The notes below the pieces were generated by a model. The model did no database searches. It had not been told where the DNA came from and saw nothing but the letters and a program-made list of their open reading frames with translations. A program made the translations under genes and the position numbers. A DNA stretch of 64,000 nucleotides, taken from assembly GCF_034119845.1 (NCBI RefSeq), contig NZ_CP139420.1, positions 412,001-476,000 of the forward strand, in the 5' to 3' direction. Source of the stretch: Flavobacterium sp. NG2. Lineage in GTDB: Bacteria; Bacteroidota; Bacteroidia; Flavobacteriales; Flavobacteriaceae. Positions 58,487 to 64,000 of this stretch are shown here, in pieces; positions within the stretch are counted from its first letter, which is position 1, and the number at the start of each line of letters is the position of its first letter.

Positions 58487-59212
58487 ATGAACGAGGAACG
58501 CTATATATTATTCGACCAATACTTGCAAGGTGAACTTTCAGGTACTGAAAAAGAGGCCTTCGAAAGACAATTAGATACTGATTCAGAATTGGCCGCCTCT
58601 TTTGAAACTTTTAAGGAAGTAAACTTGCAATTACACCTGAAATTTGGCATTGAAACCGAAAGAAATGCTTTCAAAGAAAACCTTTCCAAAATTGCTTCAA
58701 AACCAAAGAGAACCAAAAAATCCAAACTGAGAACTTTACAGCCTTGGTACTATTCTGTTGCTGCTTCAATTGTTATTGTATTGGGAGCTTGGGTACTTTT
58801 ACATAGTTCAAAACCCATTTTTACTGATTATAACCAACATGAGAACGCCTATTTTACAGAAAGAGGTGATGTCAATGCTAATTTGAAATTAGCGCAAGAT
58901 GCTTTTAATGCTAAAAACTATAAAGAAGCAATTACACAGTTTGAAATTATTTTAAAGGAAAAACCGTCTCCTGAAATCGAGTTGTACTACGGAATTTCGT
59001 TGCTTGAAACAAATAAATTAAAAGAAGCTGAGGTTGTCTTTAATGAATTGCAATCAGGAACTTCCATCTATAAAGACAAAGCGACATGGAATCTAGCGTT
59101 GTTGAAGTTAAAACTAAAAGACTACGATGCATGTGAAGCCTTGTTAAAAACAATTCCAGCTGATTATGAAGGTTATGATAAGGTGAAAGAGTTGCTGGAT
59201 AAATTGGATTGA
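58487..59212 (+). CDS. Membrane protein with TPR repeats, probable anti-sigma partner
   Basis: The 241-residue protein has an N-terminal cytoplasmic part with YLQGELSGTEKEAFERQL (12-29), typical of anti-sigma zinc-less domains, a single membrane helix (about 87-106) and periplasmic TPR-like repeats (LAQDAFNAKNYKEAITQFEIIL, LYYGISLLETNKLKEAEVVF). Such proteins hold the ECF sigma at the membrane until a signal arrives. It is co-transcribed with the sigma gene and ends at a terminator. Confidence 0.8.
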   Translation: MNEERYILFDQYLQGELSGTEKEAFERQLDTDSELAASFETFKEVNLQLHLKFGIETERNAFKENLSKIASKPKRTKKSKLRTLQPWYYSVAASIVIVLGAWVLLHSSKPIFTDYNQHENAYFTERGDVNANLKLAQDAFNAKNYKEAITQFEIILKEKPSPEIELYYGISLLETNKLKEAEVVFNELQSGTSIYKDKATWNLALLKLKLKDYDACEALLKTIPADYEGYDKVKELLDKLD

Positions 59213-59240
59213 TAAGAGCATCATTTATTCATTTAGAGAC

Positions 59241-59278
59241 AAAAAAGCCTAGACCAAAATCATTTGATCTAGGCTTTA
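59241..59278. terminator. Bidirectional terminator
   Basis: AAGCCTAGACCAAA and TTTGATCTAGGCTT pair with one mismatch between the convergent TPR and T9SS genes; A- and T-rich runs lie outside. Confidence 0.75.
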
Positions 59279-59296
59279 TGATGAATTTTAATATAA

Positions 59297-60928
59297 TTAT
59301 TTTACAATAAAACCTTTGTTTTGAGATTCTCCTTTATTATTAGTTATTTTTAAATAATAGACTCCAGGTTCCCAGTTTGAAGTTGTTATTTTATTTGTTT
59401 TTGATTTTAGATTTTCTTTATGGTATTTTACGTTTCCTGAAATATCACCTATTTGAATCGTATAGCTGTCCTCAATGTCGGTATCAACTGTGTTTTTAGT
59501 GGTTTTATCTTTTTTCTTTGAAGACTCATCAATTGTAACTTCTATTTGTTCAGAAGTAGGGTTTGATATTACTCTAAAACTATACCCACTATAATAAGGG
59601 TCATAGCCATTTAAGAAGTAGGTAAAATTTTGCCATTCACCCCATCCACAATCATTTTTCATTCGTGCATTAAAACTTAAGTTAAGATAAGGAGAGCTTA
59701 TTGCTGTATTCAATACTAAGGCATTGCCATAAACGCCTTCAAAATAAAAATCAGAATAGGAGTCAAAATCTACTTCAAAATTGGAAGAATCTAATGTTAA
59801 AAGGTTTCCTGAATCTTTAAAATAAACAACACAAGGATCATATTGTGCATAAATTTTTGAAGGCGATGGATCTTGTCCAAATGTCACAGGTATAGGTAAG
59901 CTATTAGTAATAGATATCGTTTTTTGTACTGATTTAGTTTGACCACAACCATTGGTAATATCTGCTTTCAAAATAAAACTGCCTGATGTTACATTAATAG
60001 TGACCGTAGCACTTGTTGTAGATTGTGAACTTATACTGGCTACACTAGGATTTGAAGAACTCCATACCACGCTAGAGTTGGCAGGTACATCAGCAAGCGT
60101 ATAAGTAGCTGTGCTATTGCTGGCACACAAACCATTACTACCTGTGATGGTAGCATAAGGATTAAATGCAGCCAATGAAACCGTTATTGTTTTTGAAGGG
60201 TACGTAACACCATTAACAATTGGGGTAACTGTTACATTAGATGGCAAACTGGTATTAGGTGTTAATGAAATAGAACTGGCAGTAGTACTAAATGTTCCTA
60301 CGGGATTCCCATTGTATTTCCAACCACTAGTACTCCACTGATAGGTAGTATTTGGCGAATTATACACATTAGTAATGGCAAACGTTTGTGGCGTTGTCGC
60401 TCCGCAAACAATAGTTTTTGTGGCTACTGGTAGAGTAAATGTAGGAACTTGGGTTTTAGTAATTGTATAAATGCAAGATGAAGTAGATTTGAAATTACTT
60501 GAAGTTACAAACTCTAAATACAACGTCCCTCCAGAAACATTAAATTCTGATGAATTTATAGAAAAACTTACTGACGTTGTATATTGTTCTTCTGTGGGGC
60601 TTTCATATCCCCAAAAACCTGATTGAACTTGTATTAACCCCCTTTGTACCTGATAATCTGAATTTGATTTTTTAGTGTACACATAAAGTGTGCTATTACC
60701 CACTGCTTGGGCTGTAGGTTTTGTTAATTTGACCCCTATATTAATCGAAGTACTAGTACTTGTTCCTAAGTCAATATTACCACAATTATTCAATGTTATT
60801 GAGGGAGAACCACTATTAGTATATTGCAAATTCTGAGGACTCACAGTCTTTATACTGACTTGAGAATAAATGCTTGTATAAAAAAAGCAGAAAATAATAA
60901 TTTTTGATATTTTTAAAATTAATTTCAT
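59297..60928 (-). CDS. T9SS-secreted Ig/Big2-type surface protein
   Basis: The 543-residue protein has a signal peptide (MKLILKISKIIIFCFFYTSIYSQ) and a C-terminal T9SS type A sorting domain (about 455-543): ISGNVKYHKENLKSK, WEPGVYYLKITNNKGESQNKGFIVK. Between lie immunoglobulin-like blocks with Ser/Thr-rich strands (VVWSSSNPSVASISSQSTTSATVTINV is Big_2 type). It will be exported by the type IX system and may be attached to the cell surface. The next gene, an outer-membrane protein, is 22 bp upstream in the same transcript. Confidence 0.85.
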   Translation of the reverse strand: MKLILKISKIIIFCFFYTSIYSQVSIKTVSPQNLQYTNSGSPSITLNNCGNIDLGTSTSTSINIGVKLTKPTAQAVGNSTLYVYTKKSNSDYQVQRGLIQVQSGFWGYESPTEEQYTTSVSFSINSSEFNVSGGTLYLEFVTSSNFKSTSSCIYTITKTQVPTFTLPVATKTIVCGATTPQTFAITNVYNSPNTTYQWSTSGWKYNGNPVGTFSTTASSISLTPNTSLPSNVTVTPIVNGVTYPSKTITVSLAAFNPYATITGSNGLCASNSTATYTLADVPANSSVVWSSSNPSVASISSQSTTSATVTINVTSGSFILKADITNGCGQTKSVQKTISITNSLPIPVTFGQDPSPSKIYAQYDPCVVYFKDSGNLLTLDSSNFEVDFDSYSDFYFEGVYGNALVLNTAISSPYLNLSFNARMKNDCGWGEWQNFTYFLNGYDPYYSGYSFRVISNPTSEQIEVTIDESSKKKDKTTKNTVDTDIEDSYTIQIGDISGNVKYHKENLKSKTNKITTSNWEPGVYYLKITNNKGESQNKGFIVK

Positions 60929-60950
60929 ATGTAAAGATTTATTTGATTAA

Positions 60951-61520
60951 TTATTTTTTTTCAAGATGTATTTGAAATCCTATTCCTATTGTAAATGTGT
61001 TGTTAGTAGTTTTTTGATTACCACCAGCTCCATCAAGTTTATCAATATTATAGTTAAGAGATAATTCTAGAGCTACACTACTATTAAAAAAAATGGCAGT
61101 TCCTGCTTTAAAAGGATAACTATAACTTGGACCAAATGTACCCGATGAATTTTTTGCCCCTCTTATTATAACTCCCGCTTGCGTAAAAACATTAATTACT
61201 TTTTCAGGTTTTAAAATGTAATACCTTACAAAAGGCCCTGCTCCATAGTTATGACTTGCCTTAAAGTCTCCTTTAGGATAATTCCCATAATAATTTAATG
61301 CTGCCCCTGCCACAATATTATCATGAAAGAAGTAACCTATATCAGAATTAACAGTAGCATAATTTAATTCACTACTGTATTCAACACCTTCATATTCATA
61401 TGTGCTTTTGTAATTATTAAAACTACCACTACCCCCCACCATCCAATTTCCTTTGGTGATTTGGGCATTCGTAAAACTGTAAAAAAACAGCAGTAACACT
61501 GTTAAAATTATTTTTTCCAT
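60951..61520 (-). CDS. Outer-membrane beta-barrel protein
   Basis: The 189-residue protein has a signal peptide (ending FTNAQ near 20) and about eight amphipathic strands (GNWMVGGSGSFNNYKST, FFHDNIVAGAALNYYG, YGAGPFVRYYIL, NTFTIGIGFQIHL), as in small OmpA-like barrels. The family function is unknown. It is first of a two-gene unit with the T9SS protein. No T9SS domain is present. Confidence 0.8.
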   Translation of the reverse strand: MEKIILTVLLLFFYSFTNAQITKGNWMVGGSGSFNNYKSTYEYEGVEYSSELNYATVNSDIGYFFHDNIVAGAALNYYGNYPKGDFKASHNYGAGPFVRYYILKPEKVINVFTQAGVIIRGAKNSSGTFGPSYSYPFKAGTAIFFNSSVALELSLNYNIDKLDGAGGNQKTTNNTFTIGIGFQIHLEKK

Positions 61521-61852
61521 TTTATTAAATTTTTAATTGTTTTTTTAACTTTTATTAATGATTCAAACAACATTTGCCTAGCAAACTTATTTGTGCTTTT
61601 CCTTATCATAGCATAGGCGTCAATTTAATTGTCATCAGTTTTTATTTACAGATATTTCAAGTAAAAATAGTTGTTCCAACATTTCTTTTTTATAACAAAT
61701 TGGTTTAAAACTATAACATATGAGTTACCTTGTGTGTAATTAATTACATTTAACAAAATGAGGTTGGTTCTAAAACTCTTGTATAAAGGAGTTTTATAAA
61801 TGCAAACAAATCTTCAACGTCTTACTATTAAGTATATTCACCTAAGTATGCA
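61521..61852. other. AT-rich intergenic, nothing recognised
   Basis: This stretch upstream of the outer-membrane protein gene must hold its promoter. No repeat, small gene or clear motif could be supported. Confidence 0.4.
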
Positions 61853-61947
61853 GTCAAAATAAAAACGATGAAGACAAAAGAATCCTTACTGAAACTCATA
61901 CTCATTTGTATTAAGTAGGGTTCGAAGAAGATAGTAATGAAATGATT
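61853..61947 (+). pseudogene. Decayed duplicate of the tatD 5' end
   Basis: About 95 bp, from GTCAAAATAAAAACGATG to GAAATGATT, match 62143-62238 at roughly three bases in four: AATCCTTACTGAAACTCATAC against AATCCTTACCGACACTCATAC. One base is missing near the start (frameshift), and the frame soon meets TAG, so it is not translated. A terminator follows at once (61955-61994), as though the middle of a gene had been lost. Confidence 0.65.
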
Positions 61948-61954
61948 AAATAAT

Positions 61955-61994
61955 AAATCGCAAAGACTTCAATTTAAGGCTTTGCGATTTTTTG
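61955..61994 (+). terminator. Terminator hairpin after the tatD remnant
   Basis: AAATCGCAAAGACTT and AAGGCTTTGCGATTT form a stem with one mismatch followed by TTTTG. No intact gene ends here, so it is orphaned. Confidence 0.65.
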
Positions 61995-62132
61995 TATCTA
62001 TTGAAATAGGTAAATAAATTTTCGCCACGAATTCACGAATTAAGAAAATCAAAAATTCGTGAATTTGTGGCTTTTTAAAAATTGGTAGGTGCGTCTTGAT
62101 TGTTTCTATTTTTTTGACCCATATAATTCTCG

Positions 62133-62140
62133 TAATTTTG
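62133..62140 (+). promoter_or_regulatory. Promoter -7 box for tatD
   Basis: TAATTTTG matches TAnnTTTG and lies 18 bp before the TTG at 62158. It supports that TTG as the start and excludes a GTG at 62089. Confidence 0.6.
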
Positions 62141-62157
62141 CAATCAAAATAAACACC

Positions 62158-62937
62158 TTGGAAACAAAAACAATCCTTACCGACACTCATACGCATTTGT
62201 ATTCAGAAGAATTCAATGAAGATCGAAACGAAATGATTCAAAGAGCTATTGACGCGGGAGTTTCTCGTTTTTTTATTCCTGCGATTGATGCTGCTTCTAC
62301 TCCATCCATGTACGCTTTGGAAAAAGATTTCCCTGAGAATGTCTTTTTGATGATGGGCTTGCACCCCACTTATGTCAAAGACAATTATCAAGAAGAACTG
62401 CAACATGTAAAAGAGGAATTAGCCAAAAGAAAATTCTACGCCATAGGCGAAATCGGGATTGATTTGTATTGGGACAAAACCCACTTAAAAGAGCAGCAAA
62501 TCGCTTTTAGAACCCAAATTCAATGGGCAAAACAGTACAAATTACCAATTGTAATCCATTGCCGAGATTCTTTTGACGAAATTTTCGAAATTCTGGAAGA
62601 AGAAAAATCGGATGATTTATTTGGGATTTTTCATTGTTTTACAGGAACCTACGAACAAGCCTTACAAGCCATATCCTATAATATGAAATTAGGCATTGGA
62701 GGTGTTGTTACCTTTAAGAACGGAAAAATCGACCAGTTTTTACATCAAATCGATTTGCAACACATTGTCCTTGAGACAGATTCCCCATATTTGGCTCCCA
62801 AGCCTTTTAGAGGCAAACGAAACGAAAGTAGCTATATCGTCAATGTAGCACAAAAATTAGCCGAAATATACGGTCTTACCTTTGAGGAAATTGCTCAAAA
62901 AACAACCGAAAATTCTAAAGCTATTTTCGGTATTTAA
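62158..62937 (+). CDS. tatD: TatD-family hydrolase
   Basis: Starting at TTG (62158) the protein has 259 residues. It is a TIM-barrel metal hydrolase with DTHTHLYSEEF (metal ligands), GEIGIDLYWD, VIHCRDSFDE, FHCFTG and LETDSPYLAP. TatD proteins are DNases or related phosphodiesterases. A GTG at 62089 would give a longer form, but a promoter box lies between the two. A decayed copy of its first 90 bp lies 290 bp upstream. Confidence 0.9.
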   Translation: METKTILTDTHTHLYSEEFNEDRNEMIQRAIDAGVSRFFIPAIDAASTPSMYALEKDFPENVFLMMGLHPTYVKDNYQEELQHVKEELAKRKFYAIGEIGIDLYWDKTHLKEQQIAFRTQIQWAKQYKLPIVIHCRDSFDEIFEILEEEKSDDLFGIFHCFTGTYEQALQAISYNMKLGIGGVVTFKNGKIDQFLHQIDLQHIVLETDSPYLAPKPFRGKRNESSYIVNVAQKLAEIYGLTFEEIAQKTTENSKAIFGI

Positions 62938-63001
62938 TTCGGATATTGCCTTAGTTTGACTTTTTTTTTGTTCTTTTGCTTTGGACTAAAACATAACTAT
63001 A

Positions 63002-64000
63002 ATGCAAAAATTTGATGCGATTCGGCCGTTTTACGACTCCGAGGTAAATGAAACACTCAAGAAATTAATTCATCACCCGATGATGAAATCATTAATGAAT
63101 TTTTCTTTTCCCGAAGTAGCTGATGAACTTTGGCAAGGGCAACTCTCAAAAACGCATTCTATTCGTGATTTTCAATGCAACTTTATATACCAATCGGTAC
63201 AAAAAGTATTAGAAAAAAGTTCTGATGGACTTTCGACTTCAGGTTTTGAAAAATTAGAAAAAGGAGAAGCTTATCTTTTTATTTCAAATCATAGAGATAT
63301 TTTATTAGATACCACCTTATTGAACGCTTCATTATTTGAACATGGATTAGTAATGACCGCTTCAGCCATTGGTGATAATTTGGTCAAAAAACCATTCTTA
63401 ATGGATCTAGCCAAATTGAATCGTAATTTCTTAGTTCAAAGAGGTTTGTCTCCTCGTGAAATGTTACAAAGCTCAAAAACGTTATCGGAATACATCGGTC
63501 ACCTGTTGACACATGAAAGTCGTTCGGTTTGGATTGCTCAACGTGAAGGAAGGACCAAAGACGGAAATGATGCCACAAACCCTGGAATTTTGAAAATGCT
63601 TGCTATGGGATCAGACGAAGAAAATTTGATGGACTATTTCAAGAAAATCAAAATCGTTCCTGTGTCTATTTCGTATGAATACGACCCAACTGATGCTTTG
63701 AAAATGCCCCAAATATTAGCAGAAGCTAATAATGAGGTGTATGTTAAGCAAGAGAATGAAGATTTTATGACTATTTTGAGTGGTGCGCTAGGGCCTAAGA
63801 AACACATCCATATCCATATTGGTGATGTGTTGAACGATGCCATTGATATTATCGCCGCTGAAAACGATAATGCCAACAAACAAATCCAAGCGATTGCTCA
63901 AGCGATTGATGATTCAATCTTGCCTAATTATAAATTATGGCCTACAAATTATATCGCTTACGATATCATCAACAACAGCAAGACTTTTGCAGAATATTAC
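63002..64000 (+). CDS. Glycerol-3-phosphate/1-acyl-glycerol acyltransferase-like, partial
   Basis: The frame is open from the ATG at 63002 to the window edge, giving 333 residues of a longer protein. It is a PlsC-type acyltransferase with SNHRDILLD (about 97-105, the NHxxxD catalytic motif) and a second block VWIAQREGRTKDG with the substrate-binding glutamate and glycine. It probably transfers acyl groups in phospholipid synthesis. The gene is cut by the end of the window, so the C-terminus is not seen. It lies 64 bp after tatD. Confidence 0.8.
   Translation, partial: MQKFDAIRPFYDSEVNETLKKLIHHPMMKSLMNFSFPEVADELWQGQLSKTHSIRDFQCNFIYQSVQKVLEKSSDGLSTSGFEKLEKGEAYLFISNHRDILLDTTLLNASLFEHGLVMTASAIGDNLVKKPFLMDLAKLNRNFLVQRGLSPREMLQSSKTLSEYIGHLLTHESRSVWIAQREGRTKDGNDATNPGILKMLAMGSDEENLMDYFKKIKIVPVSISYEYDPTDALKMPQILAEANNEVYVKQENEDFMTILSGALGPKKHIHIHIGDVLNDAIDIIAAENDNANKQIQAIAQAIDDSILPNYKLWPTNYIAYDIINNSKTFAEYY

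Noticed and set aside
62089..62157. GTG start giving TatD 23 extra residues
   Set aside because: A perfect TAATTTTG promoter box at 62133-62140 falls inside this extension, and the duplicate at 61853 shares similarity only from about the promoter onward.

Overview
The window comes from a Flavobacterium-like member of the Bacteroidota. Pointers are the AT-rich DNA, repeated TAnnTTTG (-7) promoter boxes a short way upstream of start codons, SusC/FecA-type TonB receptors, a type IX secretion (T9SS) C-terminal domain, a bacterial GGGP synthase, DUF4301 and YHYH proteins, and a DnaE polymerase with an N-terminal exonuclease domain. No rRNA or tRNA gene and no CRISPR array was seen.

Layout. 59-9486 holds housekeeping and transport genes: Fe-S carriers (NifU-like, Mrp), an alkyltransferase-like protein, a LysE-type exporter, trmB, amt, an L,D-transpeptidase lipoprotein, a ribosome hibernation factor, a 2OG-Fe(II) oxygenase and a GIY-YIG nuclease. 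9573-12270 is accessory: six tandem non-coding units of about 226 bp, then a three-gene operon (56-aa zinc ribbon, HNH nuclease, 70-aa protein). Two apparently identical 1468-bp IS110-family elements lie in opposite orientation at 12271-13738 and 22225-23692. They enclose a prolyl oligopeptidase, a TonB receptor with a His-rich partner, asd and ahcY. 23716-31962 carries a phosphopantetheinyl transferase, a truncated haemoglobin operon beside a Crp/Fnr regulator, GGGP synthase, pnuC, DUF4301, an ArfB-like hydrolase and a two-component system. At 32038-34464 a TPP riboswitch precedes a TonB receptor, presumably for thiamine. After greA, HIT and transglutaminase genes, 37449-42688 is a periplasmic cluster (two YHYH proteins, SCO, a MORN-like lipoprotein, an EF-hand protein) divergent from a LytS/LytTR pair whose sensor has a His/Pro-rich periplasmic loop. 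42985-48425 is the leucine operon leuC-(GxxExxY)-leuD-leuA-leuB. Then follow dnaE, a PKD protein, a lipoprotein beside an ECF sigma factor with a membrane TPR partner, a T9SS cargo protein with an outer-membrane protein, tatD and a partial acyltransferase.

Most notable observation. Both IS110 copies sit at the same point (ATCGGGG-CT) at the end of a dispersed palindromic repeat. The 256-bp non-coding left end of the element can fold into a 12-bp stem whose loop contains CTATCGGGGC, the same ten bases as the target, and further on contains 7-nt and 5-nt matches to the element's own two ends. This is what a bridge RNA should look like, so target choice (the repeat) and guide can both be read from this window. 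Two other repeat families are associated with solitary nuclease-like genes (GIY-YIG, GxxExxY).

Limits: everything is read by eye from sequence and family knowledge. No alignment, folding or database search was run.
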